In this document: positions 1 to 9,382 of the stretch, piece after piece
Position numbering within the stretch: position 1 is the first letter of the stretch
Layout: each line of letters begins with the position of its first letter
Assembly: GCF_902498995.1 (NCBI RefSeq)
Contig: NZ_CABVLY010000018.1
Location: forward strand, 62,001-126,000
Length of the DNA: 64,000 bases
From: Burkholderia anthina
GTDB taxonomy: Bacteria > Pseudomonadota > Gammaproteobacteria > Burkholderiales > Burkholderiaceae
Direction: 5' to 3'
Translations under genes and position numbers: made by a program
The notes under the pieces: model-generated
The model's input: only the letters and a program-made list of their open reading frames with translations
What the model was told of the DNA's origin: nothing
The model's database searches: none

Positions 1-41
1 TTATTGTCGTTGCAAACGGTGCGTCCAGACGGACGCCCGCA

Positions 42-482
42 TCATTCGCCGCCGCTGTCGATCAGGTTGTGGCGCACGCGCCCGAGCAGGCGCACCAGCG
101 TGTCGCGCTCGTCGGGGGTGAACCCGCGCAGCCCGTCGTCGGACACGGTATCGCCCACTTCCAGCATCTGCGGAAAGATCGCGCGCGACTTGTCGGTCAG
201 CCGGATCACGAACGCGCGGCGATCGTCGTCGTTCGCGATCCGCTCGATCCAGCCGTAGCTTTCCATCCGGTCGAGCAGCCGCGTCAGCGAGATCGGCGTG
301 ATCTCGAGCCATTCCGCAAGCCGCGCCTGATTCATCTCGCCTTTCCACGTGAGATACGCGAGCACGCGGCTTTGCGCGCGCGTGAGCCCGAGGCGCTTCG
401 CGCGCCGGTCGAACAGGCGTCCTTGCAAACGGGCCACGTCGGAAATCAGGTAGCCGATCCGGTTCTCGTAGGTCTTGTCCAT
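42..482 (-). CDS. MarR-family transcriptional regulator
   Basis: This 146-residue protein has the usual MarR length and a winged helix-turn-helix in its middle (about residues 30-100). The recognition helix region includes the stretch ITPISLTRLLDRMES, and the wing carries the acidic-basic run DDDRRAF typical of the family. It lies divergent to an EmrB-type efflux pump at 618, with a 135-bp intergenic region that holds an AT-rich inverted repeat. The arrangement suggests a repressor of its own gene and of the pump, released by a small aromatic or drug ligand. The ligand cannot be read from the sequence. The ATG at 482 is the only start that keeps the complete N-terminal helix. Confidence 0.9.
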   Translation of the reverse strand: MDKTYENRIGYLISDVARLQGRLFDRRAKRLGLTRAQSRVLAYLTWKGEMNQARLAEWLEITPISLTRLLDRMESYGWIERIANDDDRRAFVIRLTDKSRAIFPQMLEVGDTVSDDGLRGFTPDERDTLVRLLGRVRHNLIDSGGE

Positions 483-543
483 CGGGCGATTATAGGGTCA
501 AGCCGTTCATGGCCCGCGCGACACGGGCACGGCGATGAGCACG

Positions 544-567
544 AATATAATAAGCGTGCTTATAATT
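544..567. promoter_or_regulatory. Probable MarR operator between the regulator and the pump
   Basis: An AT-rich inverted repeat, TATAATAAGC-GT-GCTTATAATT (546-567), stands out in otherwise GC-rich DNA midway between the divergent MarR and efflux genes. The two 10-base arms match at all but two positions. MarR dimers bind palindromes of about this size, so it probably serves both promoters. This is inferred from position and symmetry only. Confidence 0.55.
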
Positions 568-617
568 CTGGTCATACCGGATCGCCGCCCACGGCGACCG
601 CTCCACGGAGACACCGC

Positions 618-2153
618 TTGAATCCCCCCGCCGCCGACGCTGCCGCCTCGCCGCCCGCCCTCAATCGGCCGATGCTGACCCTGTCGATCATGCTCGCGAC
701 GCTGATCCAGACGCTCGACAGCACGATCGCGAACGTCGCGCTGCCGCACATGCAGGGCACGATGTCCGCGTCGCAGGACGAAATCACCTGGGTACTGACC
801 TCGTACATCGTGGCCGCGGCGATCGCGACGCCGCTGACCGGCTGGCTGTCCGACCGGCTCAGCATGAAGCGGCTGCTGACGATCTCGATCGCCGGCTTCA
901 CGATCGCGTCCGCGCTGTGCGGGCTGTCCGAATCGCTCGTGCAGATCGTCGGCGCGCGGTTGCTGCAGGGTGTGTTCGGCGCCGCGCTGGTGCCGCTGTC
1001 GCAATCGATCCTGCTCGACATCAACCCGCGCGAGAAGCAGGGTCAGGCGATGGCGATCTGGGGGATGGGCGTGATGGTCGGCCCGATCCTCGGCCCGACG
1101 CTCGGCGGCTGGCTCACCGACAGCTACAACTGGCGCTGGGTGTTCTTCATCAACGTGCCGATCGGCGCGTTCGCGCTGGCCGGCGTGCTGACTTTCCTGC
1201 CCGCGCGCGCGCCGCGCCCGCACGTGAAATTCGACGCGTTCGGCTTCGCGACGCTCGCGCTCGCGATCGGTGCGTTCCAGGCGATGCTCGACCGCGGCGA
1301 ACAGCTCGACTGGTTCGGCTCGTACGAGATCCGCATCGAAGCGCTCGTCGCGGCGCTCAGCTTCGCGTTCTTCCTCGTGCATACGGCGACCGTCGGCAAG
1401 GCGTCGTTCTTCAAGTCGGAATTGCTGCGCGACCCGAACTTCGCGACCGGCACGCTGTTCATCTTCGTCGTCGGCGCGGTGCTGTATGCGACGCGTGCGC
1501 TGTTGCCGCCGATGCTGCAGAACCTGATGGGCTATCCGGTCGCGACGACGGGCCTCGTCACCGCGCCGAGCGGCGCAGGCACGATGATCGCGATGCTGTT
1601 CGTCGGGCGATTATTGAAATACGTGGACGCGCGCGCGTTGCTGCTCGCCGGGCTGGCGATTTCCGCGCTCGCGCTATGGCAGATGATGCAGTACACGATC
1701 GTGCTGTCCGAGGCGGACATCGTGTGGCCCGGCGTGGTCCAGGGCTTCGGGCTGGGGCTGGTGTTCGTGCCGCTGAGCGCGCTGTCGTTCTCGACGCTGA
1801 CGCCCGAGCTGCGTGCGGACGGCACCGCAACCTACAGCCTGATGCGCAACATCGGCAGCAGTATCGGCATCTCGATCGTGCAGACGCTGATGACGCGCAA
1901 CACACAGGTCGCGCACGCCGACCTCGCGACCCACATCACGCCGTTCAACCCGGCCGTGCAGGCGATGGCCGGCAGCCATCTGGACATCGCGCTGCTCGAC
2001 CGCACGATCAACCAGCAGGCCGCGATGATCGCGTACCTGAACGACTTCAAGCTGATGTTCGTCGCGACGCTGCTGATGATCCCGCTGTTGCTGCTGATCC
2101 GCCCGCCGCAGAAAACGGCGAGCGTCGACGTCTCGCACGCGGCGATGGATTGA
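618..2153 (+). CDS. DHA2-family (EmrB-type) multidrug efflux transporter
   Basis: A 511-residue major facilitator of the 14-helix DHA2 group, a proton-driven drug exporter of the inner membrane. Visible marks are the first helix with IQTLDSTIANVALPHM, motif A after helix 2 (GWLSDRLSMKRLL) and antiporter motif C (GPILGPTLGGWLTD). I chose the TTG at 618 because GGAG lies 7 bases upstream and the length then equals that of EmrB; the open frame runs further upstream, but that part has no membrane character. No membrane-fusion (EmrA) partner is next to it, so it may act alone or with proteins encoded elsewhere. It is divergent from the MarR gene at 42-482. Confidence 0.9.
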   Translation: MNPPAADAAASPPALNRPMLTLSIMLATLIQTLDSTIANVALPHMQGTMSASQDEITWVLTSYIVAAAIATPLTGWLSDRLSMKRLLTISIAGFTIASALCGLSESLVQIVGARLLQGVFGAALVPLSQSILLDINPREKQGQAMAIWGMGVMVGPILGPTLGGWLTDSYNWRWVFFINVPIGAFALAGVLTFLPARAPRPHVKFDAFGFATLALAIGAFQAMLDRGEQLDWFGSYEIRIEALVAALSFAFFLVHTATVGKASFFKSELLRDPNFATGTLFIFVVGAVLYATRALLPPMLQNLMGYPVATTGLVTAPSGAGTMIAMLFVGRLLKYVDARALLLAGLAISALALWQMMQYTIVLSEADIVWPGVVQGFGLGLVFVPLSALSFSTLTPELRADGTATYSLMRNIGSSIGISIVQTLMTRNTQVAHADLATHITPFNPAVQAMAGSHLDIALLDRTINQQAAMIAYLNDFKLMFVATLLMIPLLLLIRPPQKTASVDVSHAAMD

Positions 2154-2208
2154 CGGCACGCCGGGCGCACGCATCGCGCGCCCCCGGTGCATCGTGTCAA
2201 ACCTCCCG

Positions 2209-3723
2209 TCAGGCCTTCATCGTGCCGGTGCGCACGTAGCGTTCGTGCCACGACAGCGCTTCGGCGAGCAGATGCGGCGTGTGCTTGCCGAAGCTCTCGC
2301 GCGACGCGCGCTCGAAGTAGTCCTCGAGCATCGGCCGGTAGTCCGGATGCGCGCAGGTCGCGATGACCTTGCGCGCGCGCTGCTTCGGCGACAGGCCGCG
2401 CAGATCGGCGAGCCCCTGCTCGGTGACCACCACCGCGACATCGTGCTCGGTATGGTCGACGTGGCTCGCCATCGGCACGATCCGCGAGATCGCGCCGCCC
2501 TTCGCGGTACTGGCCGACATGAAGCACGACAGGTAGCCGTTGCGCGCGAAGTCGCCCGAGCCGCCGATGCCGTTCTGGATCTTCGTGCCCATCACGTGCG
2601 TCGAATTCACGTTGCCGTAGATGTCGGCTTCGATCATCCCGTTCATCGCGATGCAGCCGAGGCGGCGCACGAGTTCCGGATGGTTGCTGATCTCCTGCGG
2701 GCGCAGCAGGATCTTTTCGCGGAACGTCGCGATCTCGTCGGCGAAGCGCTGCACGGCGGCCGGGCTCAGCGACAGCGCCGTGGCCGACGCGAAGCTCAGC
2801 GTGCCGTCGTCGAGCAGGTCGAGCATGCCGTCCTGGATCACCTCGGTGTAAGCGGTCAGGTTCGAGAAGCCGGCCGAGCTCAGTTCCGCGAGCACCGCGT
2901 TCGTGATGTTGCCGACGCCCGACTGCAGCGGCAGCAGGTTTTCCGGCAGGCGGCCGCGCTTCACTTCGTGGCGCAGGAAGTCGATCAGCTGATGCGCGAT
3001 CTGCTTCGACGTGGCGTCCGGCGCGGAGAATGCGTTGCTGCGGTCCGGCGCATCGGTCTCGACGATCGCGACGATCTTGTCGGCCGGGCAGCGCAGGTAC
3101 GGCTCGCCGATGCGGTCGTCGCTTTTCGTCAGCGGAATCGGCTTGCGGTGCGGCGGCAGCGCGGTGCCGTAGTAGACGTCGTGCATCCCGTCGAGGCCGA
3201 GCGGCTGGCGCGCGTTGACCTCGAGGATCACGTGCTTCGCCTGCTCGAGCCACGTCTTGTTGTTGCCGATCGACGCGGACGGAATCAGCAGCCCGTCCTC
3301 GCGGATGCCCGCGACTTCGACGATCGCGACGTCGAGCTCGCCGTACAGCCCGAACCATGCGTATTGCGCGACGTGGCTCAGGTGGACGTCCTGGTAGTCG
3401 ACTTCGCCGCTGTTGATCTTGTCGCGCAGCGTCGGGTCGGACTGGTACGGCAGGCGCATCGAGATGCCGTTGGTGCGGGCGAGCGCGCCGTCGAGTTCCG
3501 GCGCGGTCGAGGCGCCCGTCAGGACGTTGATCCGGAAGTCCTCGCCGCGCGCGTGCGCCGCGTCGATATGCGCGGCGAGCGCGGCCGGCACGGCCTTCGG
3601 ATAGCCCGAGCCGGTGAAGCCGCTCATGGCGACGGTCATGCCGGGGCGGATCAGCGCGGCGGCTTCGTCGGCGGTGCGGACGAGCGAACGCAGGGCGGGA
3701 GCGAGGATGCGTGAAGAAGACAT
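2209..3723 (-). CDS. Acetyl-CoA hydrolase/transferase, succinyl-CoA:acetate CoA-transferase type
   Basis: The 504-residue product matches the Ach1/AarC/ScpC family of class I CoA-transferases in length and layout. The first half (IRPGMTVAMSGFTGSGYP) resembles the N-terminal CoA-transferase fold, and the second half has the glycine-rich stretch around NGIGGSGDFARNGY. These cytoplasmic enzymes move CoA between succinyl-CoA and acetate, or hydrolyse acetyl-CoA, and are used in acetate and propionate metabolism. It is a single-gene unit converging on the efflux gene. Substrate preference cannot be decided by eye. Confidence 0.87.
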   Translation of the reverse strand: MSSSRILAPALRSLVRTADEAAALIRPGMTVAMSGFTGSGYPKAVPAALAAHIDAAHARGEDFRINVLTGASTAPELDGALARTNGISMRLPYQSDPTLRDKINSGEVDYQDVHLSHVAQYAWFGLYGELDVAIVEVAGIREDGLLIPSASIGNNKTWLEQAKHVILEVNARQPLGLDGMHDVYYGTALPPHRKPIPLTKSDDRIGEPYLRCPADKIVAIVETDAPDRSNAFSAPDATSKQIAHQLIDFLRHEVKRGRLPENLLPLQSGVGNITNAVLAELSSAGFSNLTAYTEVIQDGMLDLLDDGTLSFASATALSLSPAAVQRFADEIATFREKILLRPQEISNHPELVRRLGCIAMNGMIEADIYGNVNSTHVMGTKIQNGIGGSGDFARNGYLSCFMSASTAKGGAISRIVPMASHVDHTEHDVAVVVTEQGLADLRGLSPKQRARKVIATCAHPDYRPMLEDYFERASRESFGKHTPHLLAEALSWHERYVRTGTMKA

Positions 3724-4408
3724 GGCTGGTTATCTGACGCTTTTGGTCTGTCGTTGACGTCGCGGGGGGTGTCTCCGGAGCGACGCGAAGCCCTTGGGGC
3801 CGCATGGAGCGGCCGGCACCACAGGCACGGTCGGAGTATCGCAGAGGGCATCGCCGCGAAATGTCCGCCGAATGCAAAAGATACTTGCCGAATGTATCGG
3901 GTATCGAACGGCCGTTCTGTGACAGGCGCGAACCCTCGACGCGCTGCGCTGCGCACGCAGCGAATGCACTCGAAAGGTGCACGAAAGCGAACGGCGAATC
4001 GGTCGAACACTTATTGCGAACGGCTGACCGTCAATCCCCCGAAACCCGCGCGCATTGTCCGCGCGAACGACCGTAATGAACCTGCAAGAATCGACGCGCG
4101 ATCGCCGCGGCCAATTGTCGCCTGCCACCGTTTTTTCCGGCCTGACCAATATCAAACCGTGCTCGCGCGCAACGCCCCCCTCCGCACACGCATGGAAGCG
4201 CCGTCGAACCCGTGCGGCACGCCTGAGCGCCCTTGACGGTCGCGCCACGCGAACCACACCGGATCAGGTATGGCCCGCCTGCCCGAACACCGTTTCGCGC
4301 CTCCGGTTCGCAACCGGCCGGTGTCTGGAATACGCGGTAACACTCCCGCATGTCAGGACATTGATCGAATAAAAAGCAACAAATTACAATTCCGTATATA
4401 TTTCGCCG
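3724..4408. other. 685-bp intergenic region upstream of the phosphonate operon
   Basis: No convincing gene is seen. The open frames here have no recognisable content and no ribosome-binding sites. It lies between the divergent CoA-transferase gene and the phosphonate operon, so it should contain both promoters. The last 50 bases before 4409 are markedly AT-rich. Its length leaves room for a distal regulator site, but no clear palindrome was found. Confidence 0.6.
4361..4390 (+). promoter_or_regulatory. Candidate sigma-70 promoter of the phosphonate operon
   Basis: TTGATC (4361-4366) and TACAAT (4385-4390) are separated by 18 bases inside the only AT-rich patch of the intergenic region. Transcription would start about 12 bases before the ATG at 4409. 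With no clear Shine-Dalgarno sequence there, the first mRNA may be nearly leaderless. This was picked by eye. Confidence 0.4.
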
Positions 4409-5104
4409 ATGGACCAAAGAAAAACCGCAACACGCTCCGAGCCCCCCCTGCCACGCACCTGGGATGCGCGGCTGGCGCGCTCGCTCGTCCGACCGCTCGT
4501 CGACACACCCGTCACCCCGAATCACCTCACCACCGTCCGTCTGCTGATCGGCCTCGCCGGCGCCTGGTGCCTTGCGCACGGCGGCTTCGGCTGGAGCAAC
4601 GCAGGCGCGTTCCTGATCGTGCTGTCGAACTTCGTCGACCACACCGACGGCGAACTCGCGCGCATCAGCGGCAAAACCAGCAAGATCGGTCACTTTTACG
4701 ACCTCGCGGCCGATGCGCTCGTGACGGTCGCGCTGTTCGTCAGCATGGGCGTCGGCGTCGTCGCCCAGGGCGGCCGGATGGTCGCGTCGCCGGTGCTGCT
4801 CGGCGCGGCGGCCGGCGCGGCCGTCGCGCTGATCTTCTTCCTGCGCATGCGGATCGAATCGATCGCGGGCAAGGCCGGCACCAAGCAGGCATTCGCCGGC
4901 GGCTTCGAGACGGAAGACGTGCTCTATCTGCTGCCGCTCGTGACCCTCACCAACGGCGTCCAGCCGTTTCTGCTCGCGGCGTCGATCGGCGCCCCGCTGT
5001 TCGCTGCCTGGGTCGTGATCGACTGGTGGCGCGTCGTGCGGCGCGACAACCGCCCGCAGAACCCGGCCGCGCAGAATCCAACCGAAATCCAGGCTTCCAA
5101 ATGA
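4409..5104 (+). CDS. CDP-alcohol phosphatidyltransferase family membrane enzyme
   Basis: A 231-residue integral membrane protein with the complete CDP-alcohol phosphotransferase signature: D77-x2-D80-G81-x2-A84-R85-x8-G94-x3-D98-x3-D102. The four aspartates bind the two metal ions that drive transfer of a CDP- or CMP-activated group to an alcohol, with loss of CMP. About five or six hydrophobic segments follow. It is the first gene of the phosphonate operon and overlaps the next gene by ATGA. I infer that it uses a CMP-activated phosphonate (CMP-2-aminoethylphosphonate), or a CDP-alcohol made by a neighbouring nucleotidyltransferase, to build a lipid head group. The substrate is not proved. 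A strong ribosome-binding site is missing before the ATG. Confidence 0.85.
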   Translation: MDQRKTATRSEPPLPRTWDARLARSLVRPLVDTPVTPNHLTTVRLLIGLAGAWCLAHGGFGWSNAGAFLIVLSNFVDHTDGELARISGKTSKIGHFYDLAADALVTVALFVSMGVGVVAQGGRMVASPVLLGAAAGAAVALIFFLRMRIESIAGKAGTKQAFAGGFETEDVLYLLPLVTLTNGVQPFLLAASIGAPLFAAWVVIDWWRVVRRDNRPQNPAAQNPTEIQASK

Positions 5105-5910
5105 CTCCTAGCACGCGCGACGACTCCGTGCTGAGCCCGGCACGCCCCGCGCCTGCGCGCGCGGTTGCGGCCGATCCCGATCGCACCGTGGCCGACTGTG
5201 TCGGCCGCCTCGACCTCGACCATCTGCGCGGCGACTACACGCGCCAGGGGTCGTTCCTGTATCTGGACGCGTTCCTGCCGCCCGACGCCTACGCAAAACT
5301 CGCGGATGCCGCGCGCGCGATGCAGCCCGGCCTGAACCGCAATTACCTGCCCGGCCACAAGCAGGGCGGCAGCGTGAGCCGTCATACGATCGACGAGCAG
5401 GCGCCGTACATCGCGGAACTGTACCGCTCGAAGGCGCTGCTCGGCTTCCTGGAGAAGGTCACCGGCGACAAGCTGATGCTGTCGCCGGACAACGATCCGC
5501 ACGCTTACGCGCTGTACTACTACACGAAGCCGGGCGACCACATCGGCTGGCACTACGACACGTCGTATTACGACGGCCGCCGCTACACGCTGCTGATCGG
5601 CGTGATCGACGAATCGTCGTGCCGGCTCGACTACGAGCTGCACACGCGCAACCCGGACGTGCCCGACGAACCGGGCTCCGTGCAGATCGCCGACGGCGGC
5701 ATCGTGCTGTTCGACGGCGACAAGCTGCGCCATCGCATCACGCCGCTCGGCCAGAACGAGATGCGCGTGTCGCTCACGTTCGAATACGTGACGAACCCCG
5801 GCATGCGGCCGTGGAAGCGCTTCATCTCGAACATGAAGGACGCGATCGCGTATTTCGGTTTCCGCCAGGTGTTCAAGCAACTGGCGTCGCGACGGACGAG
5901 CGGGTCATGA
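5101..5910 (+). CDS. Fe(II)/2-oxoglutarate-dependent oxygenase, HalD/BesD-like
   Basis: A 269-residue cupin-fold dioxygenase. The iron triad is visible as H151-Y-D153 and H211, and R222 in EMRVSL is placed to bind 2-oxoglutarate. Related proteins are often labelled HalD/BesD-type halogenases, but radical halogenases replace the triad aspartate with Gly or Ala. Here Asp153 is kept, so hydroxylation or desaturation is more likely than chlorination. The start is the ATG overlapping the previous stop (ATGA), and the gene overlaps the next one the same way, so the three are translationally coupled. In this operon it may hydroxylate the phosphonate head group or the lipid. That role is inferred. 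Confidence 0.78.
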   Translation: MTPSTRDDSVLSPARPAPARAVAADPDRTVADCVGRLDLDHLRGDYTRQGSFLYLDAFLPPDAYAKLADAARAMQPGLNRNYLPGHKQGGSVSRHTIDEQAPYIAELYRSKALLGFLEKVTGDKLMLSPDNDPHAYALYYYTKPGDHIGWHYDTSYYDGRRYTLLIGVIDESSCRLDYELHTRNPDVPDEPGSVQIADGGIVLFDGDKLRHRITPLGQNEMRVSLTFEYVTNPGMRPWKRFISNMKDAIAYFGFRQVFKQLASRRTSGS

Positions 5911-6908
5911 CACGCGCCGGCCTGATCCTGCTGTCGCTCGGAACGGCACTGTTCGTCGCCCTGCTCGCGTGGCAGGGCGTCGGCGCGGTCGCGTCGACGT
6001 TCCTCGCGGCAGGCTGGGGGCTCGCGCTCGTCGCGCTATTCCACGTCGTGCCGCTCGTGATCGACGCGATGGCGATTTCCGTGATGTTCCGCCACGGCCA
6101 GCCGGGCGCCGAGCTCGGCAACGCGCTGCGCGCGCGCTGGGTCGGCGAATCGGTGAACAGCCTGCTGCCCGCCGGACAGATCGGCGGCCCGGTGCTGATG
6201 GTGCGCCATCTCGCGCAGCGCGGCACGCGCATGGCCGATGCGGCCGCCGTCGTCACCGTCGGCACGACGATGCAGGCGCTCGCGCAGATGGCGTTCGCGC
6301 TGATCGGCATCGCAGCGTTCAGTCTCTATGCGACGCACGATTCGGTCGCGCATCTGCGCACGCCCGCGCTGATCGCCACCGGCGTGCTCGGCGCGCTCGC
6401 CATCGCGTTCTACGCGGCGCAGCGGCGCGGGCTGTTCGGCCGCGGGCTGCGCATCGCGTCGAAGCTGCTCGGCCCGCGCGACTGGTCGTCGCTGGCGACC
6501 CGCGCGGACGCGATCGACGACGCGGTCGGTGCGCTGTACCGCGATCGCGCGAAGGTCGCGAAGACCTTCGCATTGAGCCTCGTCGGCTGGATCGTCGGCA
6601 CCGCCGAAGTGTGGCTCGCGCTGCACTTCCTCGGGCACCCGGTCAGCTGGCTCGACGCGCTGCTGCTCGAGAGCGTCGGCCAGGCGATTCGCGGTGCGGC
6701 GTTCGCGATTCCCGGCTCGCTCGGCGCACAGGAAGGCGGTTACCTGCTGCTCGCCCCGCTGGTCGGCCTGCCGCCCGACGCGGCGCTCGCGCTGTCGCTC
6801 GCGAAGCGCGCGCGCGAGCTCGCGCTCGGCCTGCCCGGCCTGCTCTATCTGCATTTCAGTGAAAGAAACTGGCAGCGGCGCCGTGCGCCGCAGCCGCTCG
6901 CCGACTGA
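5907..6908 (+). CDS. Flippase-like membrane protein (HpnL / LPG-synthase N-terminal domain family)
   Basis: A 333-residue protein with about eight hydrophobic helices, related to the membrane domain of lysylphosphatidylglycerol synthase and to HpnL-type proteins. Conserved-looking parts are [19 protein letters not shown] near residue 70 and [15 protein letters not shown] near residue 270, the usual signature regions of this family. Members without the aminoacyl-transferase domain are thought to move lipids or lipid-linked precursors across the inner membrane. Its translational coupling to the phosphatidyltransferase and oxygenase suggests that it flips the finished phosphonolipid. The start is the ATG overlapping the previous stop; the frame stays open upstream but is soluble-looking there. 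Confidence 0.75.
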   Translation: MTRAGLILLSLGTALFVALLAWQGVGAVASTFLAAGWGLALVALFHVVPLVIDAMAISVMFRHGQPGAELGNALRARWVGESVNSLLPAGQIGGPVLMVRHLAQRGTRMADAAAVVTVGTTMQALAQMAFALIGIAAFSLYATHDSVAHLRTPALIATGVLGALAIAFYAAQRRGLFGRGLRIASKLLGPRDWSSLATRADAIDDAVGALYRDRAKVAKTFALSLVGWIVGTAEVWLALHFLGHPVSWLDALLLESVGQAIRGAAFAIPGSLGAQEGGYLLLAPLVGLPPDAALALSLAKRARELALGLPGLLYLHFSERNWQRRRAPQPLAD

Positions 6909-6944
6909 TCGTTCAGATCCGCCGGCTTTTTGGTTGGAGAACCC

Positions 6945-7712
6945 ATGCGAGCCATCATTCTTGCGGCAGGCCTCGGCTTGCGCCTGCAACAACCGCCCGA
7001 AGCGCAGTTCCCGAAGTGCCTGCTGCGCTTCGACGACGTATCGCTGCTCGAGCGCCATCTGCGCGTGCTCGATGCCGCGGGCGTCGACGAAATCGTGCTC
7101 GGGCTCGGCTTCCAGTCCGAGAAGGTCGAGCAGGAGCTGAAGCGCCTCGGCCGCACCGCCGAGATCGTGCTGAACGAGCGCTACGACCTCGGCAGCGTGC
7201 TGACCGTGCACACCGTCGCCGATGCGATGACGCGCGGCGGCGACGTGCTGCTGATGGACGCCGACGTGCTGTACGACGAGAACATCCTGCACGCGCTGGT
7301 GGCCGATCAGGACAAGGCGGTCGACCGCCTGCTGATCGACCGCGACTTCGAGGCCGGCGACGAACCCGTGAAGCTGTGCCTGAAGAACGGCGTGCCGGTC
7401 GAGCTGCGCAAGCAGCTCGCGGTCGACCTCGACTACGACACGATCGGCGAGTCGGTCGGCTTCTTCCGCTTCACCGAAGGCACCGCGCGCCGCCTCGCGA
7501 AAATCGTCGCGGGCTACGTCGACAGCGGCCGCGCGAACATGCCGCACGAGGAAGCCGTGCGCGACCTGCTGCTCGAAGGCGGCCATTCGTTCGACGTCGC
7601 CGACGTCACCGGTTCGCCGTGGATCGAAATCGACTTCCCGAACGACGTCGCGCGCGCGACGCAAGAAATCCTCCCCCTGATTCAACGCACGACCGCAGGA
7701 GCCGCACGATGA
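6945..7712 (+). CDS. Stand-alone nucleotidyltransferase (sugar/alcohol-phosphate cytidylyltransferase type)
   Basis: A 255-residue Rossmann-like nucleotidyltransferase. It begins with the canonical pyrophosphorylase signature, [11 protein letters not shown], followed by a Pro-Lys (FPK) that contacts the phosphates; the acidic pair LLMDAD near residue 106 should bind magnesium. The family includes LicC, inositol-1-phosphate cytidylyltransferase and PntC. I chose the ATG at 6945, which has GGAGA five bases upstream, over a TTG at 6930. It overlaps the PEP mutase gene by ATGA. It probably makes the CDP/CMP-activated partner for the phosphatidyltransferase of this operon. Whether it activates the phosphonate or another alcohol phosphate is open. 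Confidence 0.8.
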   Translation: MRAIILAAGLGLRLQQPPEAQFPKCLLRFDDVSLLERHLRVLDAAGVDEIVLGLGFQSEKVEQELKRLGRTAEIVLNERYDLGSVLTVHTVADAMTRGGDVLLMDADVLYDENILHALVADQDKAVDRLLIDRDFEAGDEPVKLCLKNGVPVELRKQLAVDLDYDTIGESVGFFRFTEGTARRLAKIVAGYVDSGRANMPHEEAVRDLLLEGGHSFDVADVTGSPWIEIDFPNDVARATQEILPLIQRTTAGAAR

Positions 7713-9382
7713 ATGCACGCGAACCCAACTTCTCCGAATCGCGCAGCGCGCGCCTGCGCCGCATGCTCGTCAGCAACGAACTCGAATTCCTGATGGAAGC
7801 GCACAACGGCCTGTCCGCGCGGATCGTCCGCGAGGCCGGCTTCAAGGGGATCTGGGCGTCGGGCCTCGCGATCTCCGCGCAGTTCGGCGTGCGCGACAAC
7901 AACGAAGCGAGCTGGACCCAGGTCGTCGACGTGCTCGAATTCATGGCCGACGCGAGCGACCTGCCGATCCTGCTCGACGGCGACACCGGCTACGGCAACT
8001 TCAACAACGTGCGCCGCCTCGTGAAGAAGCTCGAGCAGCGCGGCATCGCCGGCGTGTGCATCGAGGACAAGCAGTTCCCGAAAACGAACAGCTTCATCGG
8101 CGGCGAGCGCCAGCCGCTCGCGGAAATCGACGAATTCTGCGGCAAGATCAAGGCCGGCAAGGACTCGCAGAGCGATCCCGACTTCTCGATCGTCGCGCGT
8201 GTCGAGGCACTGATCGCGGGCTGGGGGATGGACGAGGCGCTGCGCCGCGCGAATGCGTACGCGGAAGCCGGCGCCGACGCGATCCTGATCCACAGCAAGC
8301 TGTCGCGCCCGGACGAGATCCTGCAGTTCGCGCGCGAATGGAGCGGCAAGGCGCCGCTCGTGATCGTGCCGACCAAGTACTACAGCACGCCGACCGACGT
8401 GTTCCGCCAGGCCGGCATCAGCACCGTGATCTGGGCGAACCACCTGATCCGCGCGTCGGCATCGGCGATGCAGTCCGTCGCACGCGAGATCCATGAGAAC
8501 CAGACGCTGATCAACGTCGAAGACCGCGTCGCATCGGTCAACGAGATCTTCCGCCTGCAGGACGCCGACGAATACTCGGCGGCCGAGCGCATCTACCTGT
8601 CGTCGTCGTCGCGCGCGTCGAACGCGGCGATCGTGCTCGCCGCGAGCCGCGGCAAGGGCCTCGAAGCCGTGACCGAAGATAAACCCAAGGTCATGCTGCC
8701 GGTCGCCGGCAAGCCGCTGCTGCGCTGGCTCGTCGACGGCTTCAAGACGCACGGCGTGAACGACATCACCGTGGTCGGCGGCTATCGTGCCGACGCGATC
8801 GACACGTCGGGTATCAAGCTCGTCGTCAACGAGCGCCACGCGCAGACGGGCGAACTCGCGTCGCTCGCGTGCGCGGCCGAACGCCTGACCGGCGACACCG
8901 TGATCTCGTACGGCGACCTGCTGTTCCGCAGCTACATCGTGCGCGACCTCGCGGAGAGCGAGGCCGAGTTCAGCGTCGTCGTCGATTCGTCGCTCACCGA
9001 GCCGACCAACCAGAGCGTGCGCGACTTCGCGCTCTGCTCGGCGGCGGACGACCGCGGCCTGTTCGGCCAGAAAACCTACCTGCAACGCGTGTCGAGCGAC
9101 GTCGCCGCGGGCACGCCGCACGGCCGCTGGATCGGCCTGCTGAACGTGCGCGGCGCCGGCGTCGAGCGCCTGAAGGCGATGCTCGCGACGCTGCAGGCGC
9201 GCCCCGATTTCGACACGCTCGACATCCCCACGCTCCTCAACGAACTGATCGCCGCCGGCGAGAAGATCGAGGTGCAGTACGTGCACGGCCACTGGCGCGG
9301 CGTCAACGATCTGGAAGACTTCCGCCGCGCGGGCGACTTCGCGCACGGCCAGACGCCGCTCGGCAACGGGAGCGCGCAATGA
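7709..9382 (+). CDS. Bifunctional phosphoenolpyruvate mutase / nucleotidyltransferase fusion
   Basis: A 557-residue two-domain protein. Residues about 1-300 are phosphoenolpyruvate mutase, an isocitrate-lyase-fold enzyme that rearranges PEP to phosphonopyruvate and forms the C-P bond. The hallmark motif [10 protein letters not shown] is complete at residues 119-128, and [10 protein letters not shown] supplies the metal-binding aspartates. From about residue 305 a nucleotidyltransferase domain follows, like PntC cytidylyltransferases that activate 2-aminoethylphosphonate to CMP-AEP. Its signature reads LAASRGKGL rather than LAAGxGxRL, with a normal DKPK downstream. It overlaps the genes on both sides by ATGA. 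The mutase identity is secure; activity of the second domain is less certain. Confidence 0.93.
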   Translation: MNAREPNFSESRSARLRRMLVSNELEFLMEAHNGLSARIVREAGFKGIWASGLAISAQFGVRDNNEASWTQVVDVLEFMADASDLPILLDGDTGYGNFNNVRRLVKKLEQRGIAGVCIEDKQFPKTNSFIGGERQPLAEIDEFCGKIKAGKDSQSDPDFSIVARVEALIAGWGMDEALRRANAYAEAGADAILIHSKLSRPDEILQFAREWSGKAPLVIVPTKYYSTPTDVFRQAGISTVIWANHLIRASASAMQSVAREIHENQTLINVEDRVASVNEIFRLQDADEYSAAERIYLSSSSRASNAAIVLAASRGKGLEAVTEDKPKVMLPVAGKPLLRWLVDGFKTHGVNDITVVGGYRADAIDTSGIKLVVNERHAQTGELASLACAAERLTGDTVISYGDLLFRSYIVRDLAESEAEFSVVVDSSLTEPTNQSVRDFALCSAADDRGLFGQKTYLQRVSSDVAAGTPHGRWIGLLNVRGAGVERLKAMLATLQARPDFDTLDIPTLLNELIAAGEKIEVQYVHGHWRGVNDLEDFRRAGDFAHGQTPLGNGSAQ

